Assembly (NCBI RefSeq): GCF_014202905.1 | Contig: NZ_JACHHY010000022.1 | Span: 1-64,000 of the forward strand | Reading direction: 5' to 3' | Length of the DNA: 64,000 nucleotides | Source of the DNA: Chitinivorax tropicus | GTDB lineage: Bacteria > Pseudomonadota > Gammaproteobacteria > Burkholderiales > SCOH01 | Shown here: one piece after another, positions 8,577 through 17,595 of the stretch | Numbering within the stretch: position 1 is the stretch's first letter | Layout of the letters: the number at the start of each line of letters is the position of its first letter | Translations under genes and position numbers: made by a program | The notes under the pieces: generated by a model | What the model was told of the DNA's origin: nothing | Databases searched by the model: none | The model's input: the letters and a program-made list of their open reading frames with translations, nothing else

Positions 8577-10793
8577 ATGCGCCACGATCCTATCCAAGTC
8601 GTACCCGCTTTGGTGTCCAGTCTGTTTGCCACATCCGGCGTGCTTGTGGCGGCGGTTCCTGCCGATTCGGATTTCAATAAAGATGAAGCCCGCCGCTATG
8701 TCCATGAGCGCTCAGCCGAGACGTTTTCCATGGCCAATCAGATTCTCTGTTATTTCAACCAGACCAAGTACCCAAGCTTTGTGAACAAGGGGCCTTACAA
8801 GGCATTGGTCGATCAGAAGTTGTGCAATGCCAATCGAGACGATGCCAGCAACAGCACGAACGGCGAAAGCACAGCTGACAATTCGCCACATTACATGGAC
8901 TGGATCGTAGACGTTACCCGTGCCAACAGCACCGCACCCCAGCTTGCCAAGTTCTGGGTGACCGACATCGGCAGGGCAGATAAGCCGGGGATGAAAATCC
9001 TGGTTTCGATGACGGCCACCGAATCGGCCACGAGCACCAATCCTTATGGCCTGTTCAAGCTGGATTTCATTGGCTATCCCTTGATCAACGGGCAGGTGCA
9101 GACGGCGCAGCCACAGATGAAAGGCTACATCGAGGTTGCCAAAGATGGCACGGGTGCCCCACAGCTGTCTTTCTTTCAGGAGGAGCTGGATCGCCAGAAT
9201 GGCCAGCCAAGAACGGACGCTGCAGTGATTCAACGCACTGCGGATGGAGGAGCCGGATCAGGCAAGACATTGGAAAAAGACAAGGGTTTTGCGTTCGCAT
9301 TCAATAGCAGCTTGTTCCTGCGCTCATCGGACTCCGGCAATGCCTGTTTCAGCCGCGACCAGACCGAAGACACGTCCTGGCGCTATGCACTATATGACAG
9401 TGTGACCGGTGCCAGGCTGGAGGTGTCGTCCGGGTTTCCCATTCGCGTCACGCAAGGCAGCAAGAGCTATCAGGGCTGGGTGGGATACTGGGGGCTGCAT
9501 TTCCCAGAAAGCGTCGTGCTGAATCATGGCGACACGGTGTTCAAACAGTCTTTTGGCAACAACAGCACCACCACTGCGTACACCTTGCTGAAGGCTGGCG
9601 GGCGTTTACAGCAGCATGTGCGCAAGACCCTGACACTGGCCGATATGGCTGGTGTACTGCTGGATTGGCAAACTGTCGGTGGCACCACCCGTTATCAGAT
9701 CAAGTGGGAAAAAAGCCAAGGCAAATTCTTCAAGGTTAAATCCATGCCAGCCCAGCAGCATAGCGGCCCGCCCCAGTGGACTGAGATCGATCCACCTGTC
9801 GCGCTGACCAGCAGCGATCTACAAAACGAGTTTGACCTGAATGCCTGGTCCCAGGCCCTTGGCGGCTCGATCCGTATCGCCATCAAGGAGCCCGACCCGA
9901 GCAAACCTGGCGGTGCCAGGGTCAAATCTTTGAGCAACGATTCAGAAGCAACCATCATGGTACAGACCCCAGTTGCGCCAGGTGATGCCGTCCCTGCCAC
10001 GCTGGCATGCTACGAGCGCTGCCCCGACCCCAGCAAATTCGGGCAGGCTGGGCAACAGCCCTATAAAGCCTTCAACTCGGGGCGCCATGATTACAGCTTT
10101 GACAGCACAGCCATGGTTTTGAAGGAGGGTACGACACCTGTGGTGTTGACAGCGGCGGTCGATGGTACGCGCGATGTGCGAAGCGGGGCATTGTTTGAGC
10201 CCTCGCCTGGCAATCTTGCCAAACTGGCCTGTGATTGGAACCCTGCGGAAACCTGCTCGTGGAAAGCCTGGCAAGCATTGGATGTCTTCTACTCGTGGCA
10301 GACCGGAGTCGATAACTGGAATCAACTGGCCTTGTTGAAGGACGCACAGGGGAATGTGCTCAAATTCGACCCACCGAAACTGGTTACATTGGCTTATACC
10401 AATGCCGCGTTGGGCTTCAATGAAACCAAATTTCAATTGGAGTATGGCGGATTTGGCGATCTGCACGGGATACCCGGCGATTGCCTTGACCCGGAAACCA
10501 ATCTGAAAGCCGCCTGCGGGCCAAGCAAACGCTTTGTGCCGCTGTTCTCGATCGCCACCGGAACCGAGGTGGCAGACGCCGCGCCCAATAGCCTGAAGAC
10601 CTATCTGGTCAAAGCACTGGAAACCGAGCAGCGCCTGAAGAAGATCGACCTGGGCCAGTGCAGCACGCTGAGTTTGCCAGGTGCCAGCATGGTGCTTCCG
10701 ACCAGTGCACGCTTCGTCACGCCTGCCATCGGTGATGAGCCTTCGGTAGCTGGCGGGGCCTCGGTTGTGGGCGGGGTCATCAAGGCACAGTAA
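8577..10793 (+). CDS. Large exported protein of unknown function (738 residues)
   Basis: I do not recognise a characterised domain. The ATG at 8577 follows AGGGGGAAGCC, so independent initiation is possible. Residues 8-25 (VVPALVSSLFATSGVLVA) are hydrophobic and could be a weak signal, but the in-frame lipoprotein leader just upstream is a better one. The mature part begins PADSDFNKDEARRYVHERSAETF and NQILCYFNQTKYPSFVNKGPYKALVD, is hydrophilic, has scattered cysteines and many aromatic residues, and reads like a secreted or outer-membrane-attached protein. The stop overlaps the next start as TAATG, so it is coupled to the TonB-like gene and probably to the C13 peptidase. I recall similar two-part proteins in gammaproteobacteria, but this is not checked. 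Confidence 0.6.
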   Translation: MRHDPIQVVPALVSSLFATSGVLVAAVPADSDFNKDEARRYVHERSAETFSMANQILCYFNQTKYPSFVNKGPYKALVDQKLCNANRDDASNSTNGESTADNSPHYMDWIVDVTRANSTAPQLAKFWVTDIGRADKPGMKILVSMTATESATSTNPYGLFKLDFIGYPLINGQVQTAQPQMKGYIEVAKDGTGAPQLSFFQEELDRQNGQPRTDAAVIQRTADGGAGSGKTLEKDKGFAFAFNSSLFLRSSDSGNACFSRDQTEDTSWRYALYDSVTGARLEVSSGFPIRVTQGSKSYQGWVGYWGLHFPESVVLNHGDTVFKQSFGNNSTTTAYTLLKAGGRLQQHVRKTLTLADMAGVLLDWQTVGGTTRYQIKWEKSQGKFFKVKSMPAQQHSGPPQWTEIDPPVALTSSDLQNEFDLNAWSQALGGSIRIAIKEPDPSKPGGARVKSLSNDSEATIMVQTPVAPGDAVPATLACYERCPDPSKFGQAGQQPYKAFNSGRHDYSFDSTAMVLKEGTTPVVLTAAVDGTRDVRSGALFEPSPGNLAKLACDWNPAETCSWKAWQALDVFYSWQTGVDNWNQLALLKDAQGNVLKFDPPKLVTLAYTNAALGFNETKFQLEYGGFGDLHGIPGDCLDPETNLKAACGPSKRFVPLFSIATGTEVADAAPNSLKTYLVKALETEQRLKKIDLGQCSTLSLPGASMVLPTSARFVTPAIGDEPSVAGGASVVGGVIKAQ

Positions 10794-11515
10794 TGATGTC
10801 AGGTCAGGCGGCCCCTCTGCCATGTCGTTACAGTTCGTCCGACATGAGAAGGTGGGTGCTGCCTGTTGCGCTGGCTCTGTTGCTCCACGCCTTGCTGTTC
10901 AGCCTCTGGCAGGCCCCCAAGCCGCAGCTGCGACGCCCGCATTTCAGCTTATGGGTCACACTGGCCAGACCTGAAATCGCTGCGCCCAAGACAATGCACA
11001 ATCAAGTCGAGGTATTTCACGACCAGCGCACCGCCACACCCTCTCTGCCCCAGGCCACCCCACCGGCATTGACAGCCAACGCCCCCCTGCCCGCCAGAGC
11101 GCTTGCTTCAGCTGAAGTGGACATCGACCCGCCCACAGCCAACCAGCCCTTGGCTTGGCCCCACCAGCCGACCACATCAGCACCGCCGTCGAGACATCCC
11201 TTCATTGAGCAGCAGTGGATCGATCAATTAGGCCATCAACTCGCATCGCGGATCGCCACCCTGCAATTCGCCTTTCAGGGCCAGCTGCCCAGGCTGAGCT
11301 GCCGCGTCGTGTTGCAGGCTGGTGCTGCCGAACAGCTCGACTGCACCGACCCTGCTGACGCACGTTGGTTGGCGCAGTTCTTTACTCCCCATCTGTTGCC
11401 ACAACCACCCTCTGCCTTGGCCGGACAGCAGTACACCATCGTATTGGATTGGCAGACCCCAGGCAGCTTCCAGATTAGCACCAGCCCAGCCTCTGCCTTG
11501 GCTGAAACGGAATAG
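10793..11515 (+). CDS. TonB-like membrane-anchored periplasmic protein
   Basis: A 240-residue protein with one membrane segment (about residues 20-40, RRWVLPVALALLLHALLFSLW), a Pro/Ala/Thr-rich linker (about 60-135) and a compact C-terminal domain with two cysteines (about 140-225). This layout matches TonB/TolA-type envelope-spanning proteins, though the C-terminal domain is not clearly the TonB fold. The start at 10793 overlaps the previous stop as TAATG; ATGs at 10796 and 10844 are alternatives, the last giving a signal-anchor beginning right at the membrane segment. Co-translation with the exported protein suggests envelope attachment or transport of that protein. Function is inferred from layout only. 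Confidence 0.5.
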   Translation: MMSGQAAPLPCRYSSSDMRRWVLPVALALLLHALLFSLWQAPKPQLRRPHFSLWVTLARPEIAAPKTMHNQVEVFHDQRTATPSLPQATPPALTANAPLPARALASAEVDIDPPTANQPLAWPHQPTTSAPPSRHPFIEQQWIDQLGHQLASRIATLQFAFQGQLPRLSCRVVLQAGAAEQLDCTDPADARWLAQFFTPHLLPQPPSALAGQQYTIVLDWQTPGSFQISTSPASALAETE

Positions 11516-11623
11516 TCATCACCAACCCGGTGCAACGGCAAGCACTGACCAAGGTACGCTTTGAAATAGAAAAACACCACAGGCCCGATATAATCCCCAC
11601 AGTCCCTATTGAGCACATTTGTA

Positions 11624-13033
11624 ATGAAAGCCCTGTGGCGATCTTTTTCCCGTAATCTGTGGGCCGGGCTGCGGCTGTTGATGTTGCAACCCGTGGCCGT
11701 GCGTGACTTCCGCAGCCGCCCGGAGCAGCTGACCCTATTGATACTGACCGGGGCCGTGCTTGAAATCCTGCTCTGCCAAGCCGAATTTGGCGGTGAGGGT
11801 GATATCAATTGGGTCACCTTACCCAATTTCCTTTCGCTGACCATGAAGGACTTGGCGCTGGGCATGGTGTTGGCCTGGTTTTTTCGCAATCGTCGGCTAT
11901 TACTATGGTGGCCTGTCCTGGTGTTATCGGCGGACATCTGGCTTTCTGTGCTCTGCTGGCCATTGGTGAAATGGGCTGGGCTGCGGTTACACAGCCCTGA
12001 CCTGGCTAATTCATCCCTCATCAGCGGCGTGATGATGGGGCTGATGCTGTGGTATTTGATGACGATTCTGCTGGCGCTCAAACGGACACTGGCCATCTCA
12101 CTCCGCAGCACCTTGCTGATTGGCGCGGCGCTGATACCACTGCAGTTTGTCGCCTCCACATTCTATGACGACCCACTTTGGCTCCCCACGCCAGCCGAGG
12201 CACAAACTGGCGCCCAGAGCTGGCCCGAGCCTGCCCCGCCCCGCTTGCTGGATGAATCATTCCTTTACAACGAGCAAGCCAGGCTGACGGCACAGCTATC
12301 AGCGGTCGAACCTAGCCGAGAGGGGGTCGTCGATACCTATTTACTGGCCGTGGCGGGCGATGCATCCCAGCGGGTGTTCAAGCACGAGGTACAGGCGATC
12401 CAACAGTTGTTCGATAGCCGGTTTGGCACCCGTGGCCGGTCAATCACGCTGGTCAACAGCCAGGACACCGCCGGGACATTGCCATTGGCTACACGATCCA
12501 GTATCGACACGGCCATCCAGCATATCGCCCACCAGATGGATCGACATGAGGACATGCTGGTTCTCTACCTGACATCACATGGCAGCAAGCAACACGAGTT
12601 TCAGTTGAGCTTCGATCCGCTGGACTTGCCCCCCGTCACGCCCGACTGGCTGAAAGAGGCATTGGATCGGGCAGGCATCCGTTGGCGGGCAATCGCCGTG
12701 TCTGCGTGCTATTCAGGTGGCTTCATTCCACCACTGGCCAATGACACCACCTTGATTGTCACCGCCGCCGACGCCCAGCATCCCTCATTCGGTTGTGAAG
12801 ACCGTGAGCAATTCACCTATTTTGGGCAGGCCATGTTCAACGAAGCACTGCGCAAGACAGATGACTGGCAACACGCCTTTCAAATGGCTCAGGCGGCGAT
12901 TCTGCAACGTGAAAAACAAGAGGGGTATGATCCATCCAACCCACAGATTTCGATCGGGCGCGCTTTTAGCGAACATTGGATGGGGGCGCTGGCGGGACGT
13001 CAAGCCGATAGCGGCGTCATGCCAAACAAATAA
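11624..13033 (+). CDS. Membrane-anchored C13 (legumain-like) cysteine peptidase
   Basis: A 469-residue protein with several N-terminal membrane segments (about residues 25-185) and a C-terminal clan CD caspase-like domain. The catalytic pair is visible: His in YLTSHGS (H319) and Cys in VSACYSGG (C362), each after a hydrophobic strand, the signature of family C13. This family includes plant legumains and the GPI-transamidase subunit, and bacterial members often sit next to exported proteins. The ATG at 11624 is preferred over a TTG at 11609. It follows the exported protein and TonB-like gene after about 100 bases, so it may process the large exported protein. That pairing is inference. Confidence 0.8.
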   Translation: MKALWRSFSRNLWAGLRLLMLQPVAVRDFRSRPEQLTLLILTGAVLEILLCQAEFGGEGDINWVTLPNFLSLTMKDLALGMVLAWFFRNRRLLLWWPVLVLSADIWLSVLCWPLVKWAGLRLHSPDLANSSLISGVMMGLMLWYLMTILLALKRTLAISLRSTLLIGAALIPLQFVASTFYDDPLWLPTPAEAQTGAQSWPEPAPPRLLDESFLYNEQARLTAQLSAVEPSREGVVDTYLLAVAGDASQRVFKHEVQAIQQLFDSRFGTRGRSITLVNSQDTAGTLPLATRSSIDTAIQHIAHQMDRHEDMLVLYLTSHGSKQHEFQLSFDPLDLPPVTPDWLKEALDRAGIRWRAIAVSACYSGGFIPPLANDTTLIVTAADAQHPSFGCEDREQFTYFGQAMFNEALRKTDDWQHAFQMAQAAILQREKQEGYDPSNPQISIGRAFSEHWMGALAGRQADSGVMPNK

Positions 13034-13086
13034 TGACGACCACCTGATGGATCAGGCTAAAATGGGCGTTTTACCAGGGAGAGAAC

Positions 13087-13689
13087 ATGGGAATCGTAGA
13101 CATGTGGGCCTTTATCGTGGCCTCTATTTTGCTGATCATTTCGCCTGGCCCTGGCACATTGAACATTCTCGGCTGGTCCATCCGCTCCCGTCGTAGCGGA
13201 TTCATGGCACTGGCTGGCACCAGTGCAGGTGATGCAACCCTCATGGCCTTGGCTGCGCTGGGCGTATCTGCCCTGTTGAACAACTACCCGATGGCGTTCC
13301 AGGTGGTGAAATACGCAGGTGGTGCCTATCTGGTCTGGCTGGGCATCGAAGCATGGCGTGCCAGGGAAGGTGGAGTCATCGCCCTGCCGCCGACGGATGG
13401 CGACGCATTCAAGCGAGGGCTGATGGTCACTTTATCCAATCCCAAAGCCATCGTCTTCTTTATGGCTTTTTTCCCGCAGTTTGTCACCGCCGACGCAGGC
13501 GCAATGGCGTTCCTGATCCTGGGTGGTGCATTTTTGTCGATGAATTGCCTCTATCAGACCATTCTGATCTGTAGTGCTGCCAAAATTGGCCAACATCTGT
13601 CTTCTGCGCCCAAATTCACCAAACTGTTGAATCGGATGGTGGGCACAGTTTTTGTCGCTTTCGGTATCCGTCTGGCTGTTGGGAATTAA
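13087..13689 (+). CDS. LysE/RhtB-family amino-acid exporter
   Basis: A 200-residue inner-membrane protein with about six hydrophobic segments and the N-terminal LLIISPGPGTLNILG signature of the LysE/RhtB family. The central GAYLVWLGIEAWR and LVTLSNPKAIVFFMAFFPQF-type region (VTLSNPKAIVFFMAFFPQF) are also typical. Members export amino acids such as homoserine, threonine or lysine; the substrate here is unknown. AGGGAGAGAAC precedes the ATG. It is a single gene. Confidence 0.88.
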   Translation: MGIVDMWAFIVASILLIISPGPGTLNILGWSIRSRRSGFMALAGTSAGDATLMALAALGVSALLNNYPMAFQVVKYAGGAYLVWLGIEAWRAREGGVIALPPTDGDAFKRGLMVTLSNPKAIVFFMAFFPQFVTADAGAMAFLILGGAFLSMNCLYQTILICSAAKIGQHLSSAPKFTKLLNRMVGTVFVAFGIRLAVGN

Positions 13690-13765
13690 CACTGCTCAAG
13701 GCGGTCAGACGCTCTACTTCCGTTCACCCCCCGATTTTCTTCTCTTAGTGCGCTAAACATTACCC

Positions 13766-14590
13766 ATGGATCTTCTCATACTACTCAAGGCCCTGATTCT
13801 CGGGGTGGTCGAAGGCTTGACCGAATTTCTGCCCATCTCCAGCACTGGCCACCTGATCTTGGCTGGATCATTACTGAACTTCAACGATGAAAAAGGAAAA
13901 GTCTTCGAGGTCGTCATCCAGCTCGCCGCCATCTTGGCTGTGTGTTGGGAATACCGCGTCAAATTGATCAATGTCTCCAAAGGGCTGACTCACGACCCAC
14001 AATCCCAACGATTCGTGGTGAATGTGCTGGTCGCCTTTCTGCCCGCTGCCGTGTTGGGTTTCCTGTTTGTCAAAGCCATCAAAATGTATCTGTTCAACGC
14101 AATCTGCGTGGCAACCGCTTTCATTGTCGGCGGATTCATCATCCTGTGGGCTGAGCGGCGAGCGCCAAGGCATGCGCGGGTGCAATCCATCGATGACATG
14201 AGCGCCTTGGATGCGTTCAAGGTGGGCGTGGCCCAGTGCTTCGCCATGATTCCTGGCACCTCGCGTTCAGGGGCCACCATCATCGGGGGCATGTTGTTTG
14301 GTCTCTCACGCCGCACAGCAGCGGAGTTCTCGTTCTTTCTGGCGATTCCAACGATGTTTGCCGCCACGGTCTATGATGTCTACAAACACTGGAATCTGTT
14401 TGCGCTGTCAGACCTGCCCGTCTTTGTCGTCGGATCGGTCGCCTCTTTCCTGTCGGCATTCTTTGCCGTGCGCGCCCTGCTGCGTTTCATCTCGAATCAT
14501 ACCTTCGAGGTGTTTGCTTGGTATCGCATTGCCTTTGGCGTAGTGATCCTGTTGACGCATTACTTCGGAATTGTCAGCTGGGCGAACTGA
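13766..14590 (+). CDS. uppP: Undecaprenyl-diphosphatase
   Basis: A 274-residue integral membrane phosphatase of the BacA/UppP family. It dephosphorylates undecaprenyl pyrophosphate so the lipid carrier can be reused in peptidoglycan and O-antigen synthesis, and overexpression gives bacitracin resistance. The first catalytic motif [14 protein letters not shown] (residues 16-29) and the second [11 protein letters not shown] (about 164-174) are intact. Length and hydrophobic profile are normal. No strong ribosome-binding site precedes the ATG. It appears monocistronic, between the LysE gene and a chemoreceptor. Confidence 0.95.
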   Translation: MDLLILLKALILGVVEGLTEFLPISSTGHLILAGSLLNFNDEKGKVFEVVIQLAAILAVCWEYRVKLINVSKGLTHDPQSQRFVVNVLVAFLPAAVLGFLFVKAIKMYLFNAICVATAFIVGGFIILWAERRAPRHARVQSIDDMSALDAFKVGVAQCFAMIPGTSRSGATIIGGMLFGLSRRTAAEFSFFLAIPTMFAATVYDVYKHWNLFALSDLPVFVVGSVASFLSAFFAVRALLRFISNHTFEVFAWYRIAFGVVILLTHYFGIVSWAN

Positions 14591-14783
14591 CGCGCATCCT
14601 CTTTCATCCAATCAGCCCTGTCCGGCGTGATCTCCCACTCGCCAGGCAGGGCCACCCCACCGCTTCTCCGTCCTTCCGTTTCTGGCAAATCTCACGCCTG
14701 TCAACTAAGCTGGAACCTGAATAAACCGCAAAGGCACCTGCTTTTGCGCCTTACCTGTTCATTCCGTTTCTGGGGAGAGTCGC

Positions 14784-16307
14784 ATGTCTTGGAACGTCGG
14801 GACTCGTCTGACGGTCGTTCTGATCATTGTCGCCACCGTCCTGCTCGCCATTTCGGGCATCTATGGTTCGTGGAAGACCAAAACACAGCTGGAAAGCCGA
14901 TTGGAAGCTGAGGTATCAGGCGTCAGCTTGCGCCTGCAGGGTAGCCTGCCCTCTATGTTGTGGAATTTCGACAAGGCACAGATCGGGAAGACCATCGCTG
15001 CCGAGATGCATTCCAAAGCCATTGTCGGCCTGCTGGTCTCGGCTGATCAAGGTATCGTGGCAGGTGTGTTCAAAGGCGCAGACGACAAAGTGCAACAGAC
15101 CACCACGGCCCCTCAATTCGAAGGCAGGACAGCCGAGGTTGATCTGACCTTCTCTGAAGAAGGGAAAAACCAGAAGGTCGGTAAGGTCAAGGTGCTGATT
15201 TCCACCAGCGAGATGGACACGATTCTTCAGCAAAACATGATTGCAACGATCGTGCAGATCATCGTGCTGGATGTGCTACTGATCGTTGCATTGTCCTGGG
15301 CTGTGAATCGGGTAGTGCTACGACCACTCAAACAAGCCCGCGATGCACTGAAGAACATTGCCAGCGGGGACGCCGATCTGACGCGGCGCCTGGATGAATC
15401 ACGCAAAGATGAGTTTGGTGAGTTGTCGCATTGGTTCAACGTCTTTGTCGAACGCATCCGCATGGTCGTCAATGATGTATCGGATAGCGCACTCCGGCTA
15501 GCCGCAGCCGCCGACCAAACCAGCCGCACCAGTGAGCAGGCTTCGGCAAATGCGTCCCGTCAGGTGTCAGAAGCAGAAAACATGCTGCAGCATATCCGGA
15601 ACGTACTGCATCAGCTTGAGCTGGTTGCTGACAGCACCGGTACCGCCCAGCAGATGGTTACCTCCACGGTGTCCCAAGCTGAACAAGGCAAGAACATCAT
15701 TCGAGAAACCGGTTACGTGATCAACCAGCTGTCGCAGGATGTGGTCAGCGCAGCCAACGTGATCATGCAATTGGATACCGAAGCGCAACGTATCAAGACG
15801 GTATTGCAGGTGATTGAAGAAATAGCAGGCCAGACCAACCTGCTGGCGCTCAATGCAGCCATCGAGGCAGCCAGAGCGGGCGAGCAAGGACGCGGTTTTG
15901 CAGTGGTGGCCGATGAGGTACGCAAGCTGGCCAATCGAACTGCCGTATCAACCGGCGAGATACAGGAAGTCATCAAGCGGTTGTTGGATGGGTCGCGCAA
16001 CGCAGTCCAGGTCATGAGCAGCTCTCGTGAATTGGCTGATGCCGGATCGGAACAGACCAAGCGTGCGGAAGGAGCCATGGAAACGATCGTGGATGCCATT
16101 GCAGAGGTCAGGGAAGTGAACGATTCGATTTATTCCATGACCAACGAGCAGAAGACATTGGTGCACGAGGTGGAGGGCAGGGTGACCAATATGCAAAACA
16201 CCATTCACGACAGCTCAACCGCTGCAGTAGAGACTGCGGCAGCAAGCCACGAACAGGCCAAGCTGGCGGAAGGCCTGCAAGCGCTGGTGGCGCGATTCCG
16301 CATTTGA
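14784..16307 (+). CDS. Methyl-accepting chemotaxis protein
   Basis: A 507-residue chemoreceptor. A membrane segment (about 8-27) leads to a small periplasmic sensor (about 28-150), a second membrane segment (about 153-175), a HAMP domain (about 175-230, with [23 protein letters not shown]) and the cytoplasmic signalling coiled coil. The hairpin tip is intact as [39 protein letters not shown]-type sequence (around 350-385). It would pass ligand signals to CheA through CheW. The sensor domain is too short for a dCache and its ligand is unknown. GGGGAGAG precedes the ATG and a strong terminator follows the stop. Confidence 0.93.
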   Translation: MSWNVGTRLTVVLIIVATVLLAISGIYGSWKTKTQLESRLEAEVSGVSLRLQGSLPSMLWNFDKAQIGKTIAAEMHSKAIVGLLVSADQGIVAGVFKGADDKVQQTTTAPQFEGRTAEVDLTFSEEGKNQKVGKVKVLISTSEMDTILQQNMIATIVQIIVLDVLLIVALSWAVNRVVLRPLKQARDALKNIASGDADLTRRLDESRKDEFGELSHWFNVFVERIRMVVNDVSDSALRLAAAADQTSRTSEQASANASRQVSEAENMLQHIRNVLHQLELVADSTGTAQQMVTSTVSQAEQGKNIIRETGYVINQLSQDVVSAANVIMQLDTEAQRIKTVLQVIEEIAGQTNLLALNAAIEAARAGEQGRGFAVVADEVRKLANRTAVSTGEIQEVIKRLLDGSRNAVQVMSSSRELADAGSEQTKRAEGAMETIVDAIAEVREVNDSIYSMTNEQKTLVHEVEGRVTNMQNTIHDSSTAAVETAAASHEQAKLAEGLQALVARFRI

Positions 16308-16370
16308 AGCCAATTAACCACCAATTCAAATCTGATTATTGAATTAATTTTTATACAATTTAAATAAAAT

Positions 16371-16396
16371 AAAAGGGCAGATTATTCTGCCCTTTT
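16371..16396. terminator. Bidirectional intrinsic terminator
   Basis: AAAAGGGCAG-ATTATT-CTGCCCTTTT is a 10-bp stem flanked by A-rich and T-rich sequence on the two sides. It lies between the chemoreceptor (+) and the Lys/Ala/Glu-rich protein (-) and can end both transcripts. Confidence 0.85.
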
Positions 16397-16420
16397 AACA
16401 TTCATCTCAATTCACCAGAA

Positions 16421-16735
16421 TTAAGATTTCTTTTCTTCGACTTTCTTCACTTCAGGCTTTGTTTCATTCACTTTTTCAGTGGCTTCTTTCTTCTCTGCCT
16501 TCTTTACATGCTTGGTAGCATGCTTCTCGGTATGCTTCTCAGCCTTCTTCTCAACAGCGGGTTTGGCTTCCGGCTTCGCCTCATGCTTGGCTTCAGCTTG
16601 CTTGGCGTCTGCCTTGGCTTCAACAGCAGGCTTGGCCTCAGGCGCCTTTGTTTCGGTGGCAGGGGTTGCTGCAACAGCACTGAAGGAAACAGCAGCAACA
16701 GCAGAAGCAATCAGAGTAGCGATCAGTTTATTCAT
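16421..16735 (-). CDS. Exported Lys/Ala/Glu-rich low-complexity protein
   Basis: A 104-residue protein with a clear Sec signal peptide (MNKLIATLIASAVAAVSFSAVAA, cut about residue 23). The mature part is almost entirely Ala, Lys, Glu, Pro, His and Thr in irregular repeats (EAKPAVEAKADAKQ, EKKAEKHTEKHATKHVKK). It is probably disordered or helical and highly charged in the periplasm. It resembles acid-shock-type proteins in composition only; no function can be assigned. It shares a terminator with the chemoreceptor and is transcribed alone. Confidence 0.65.
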   Translation of the reverse strand: MNKLIATLIASAVAAVSFSAVAATPATETKAPEAKPAVEAKADAKQAEAKHEAKPEAKPAVEKKAEKHTEKHATKHVKKAEKKEATEKVNETKPEVKKVEEKKS

Positions 16736-17051
16736 TTTAAAACTCCATTCAGTTTAGGTTCAGTATTTACTGTTTCATCCGGGTTTTGTTTTGCTCCCGG
16801 CATGGCTCACACATTAACGCCAGCGAGATGAACGAAAACTGAATTAAAAATGGATAAAATATCGGTAACGTTTCAATCAATTCAAAATCAACTATACATT
16901 CAAGCTTCATCAGCATGCCCGACTACCCATGCCGATGCCGGCTTACAAGCATATCGCGGTAGGGGCAGCTATCGGCACAGTGCATGGCTTGACACCTATT
17001 TGGCTTTACGCAACCATTCAAGCAAACGATCGTTTGAATTGAGATGCCGTC
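16736..17051. promoter_or_regulatory. Divergent promoter region for exported protein and thioesterase
   Basis: On the plus strand a perfect -35 TTGACA (16989-16994) is followed after 17 bases by a weak -10 AACCAT (17012-17017). The expected transcript start then falls on the palindrome described separately, just before the thioesterase ATG at 17052. The minus-strand promoter was not resolved, and there is no gene in the gap. Confidence 0.4.
17023..17036 (+). promoter_or_regulatory. PsrA-like palindrome upstream of thioesterase
   Basis: CAAACGATCGTTTG is a perfect 14-base palindrome. It fits the (G/C)AAAC-N2-4-GTTT(G/C) motif bound by PsrA-type TetR regulators of fatty-acid metabolism in pseudomonads. 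Its place over the predicted transcript start suggests repression of the downstream hotdog protein. The regulator itself is not in the window. Confidence 0.45.
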
Positions 17052-17504
17052 ATGTCACCACGCAAGATGAAATGGTTGATCAACCTGTGGCCTCCCTATC
17101 TGGGGGCTGGTATCAAGGTGGAGCATATTGCGCCGGACTATCGGCGGGTTGAGGTCAGCCTGCGCATGCGTTGGTACAACCGCAATTATGTAGGCACGCA
17201 CTTTGGCGGCTCGCTGTTCGCCATGGCCGATCCGTTCTACATGCTGATGTTGATGCAGATTCTGGGGCGGGATTACTACGTGTGGGACAAATCAGCACAC
17301 ATCGACTTTGTCTCGCCCGGCAAAGGCAAGGTGACCGCGCTGTTTTTGGTGACCGACGAGGTGATCGAGGCGATTCAACAGGCAACGGCCAGCGGCGACA
17401 AATATCTGCCCGAATTACTGGTGCTGATTCATGATGAACAGGGCAATCTGGTTGCGCGCGTCTCCAAGCAGCTCTATATCAAGCGCAAGCCACCCAAAGC
17501 TTGA
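17052..17504 (+). CDS. DUF4442 hotdog-fold thioesterase-like protein
   Basis: A 150-residue hotdog-fold protein of the DUF4442 type. The core includes LRMRWYNRNYVGTHFGGSLFAMADPFYMLMLMQIL (about residues 38-75), where the GTHFGGSLFAMAD stretch corresponds to the long hotdog helix, and HIDFVSPGKGKVTA in the next strands. Members are thought to hydrolyse or bind acyl-CoA, but the substrate is unknown. No signal peptide is present, so it is cytosolic. The fatty-acid-regulator-like palindrome just upstream fits an acyl-CoA role. It converges on parE with a short gap. Confidence 0.75.
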   Translation: MSPRKMKWLINLWPPYLGAGIKVEHIAPDYRRVEVSLRMRWYNRNYVGTHFGGSLFAMADPFYMLMLMQILGRDYYVWDKSAHIDFVSPGKGKVTALFLVTDEVIEAIQQATASGDKYLPELLVLIHDEQGNLVARVSKQLYIKRKPPKA

Positions 17505-17595
17505 AGACTGCTGCGGCTCATGTGCAGAATAGCGAGCATGCCGCCATGTGATAGCGCTGGCAACCTTGGCAAGCTGGTTGCCAGCGGGGGCTTGA

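Noticed and set aside
11275-12159. Minus-strand open frame across the TonB-like and C13 genes
   Set aside because: It is antisense to two real genes and shows no domain pattern.
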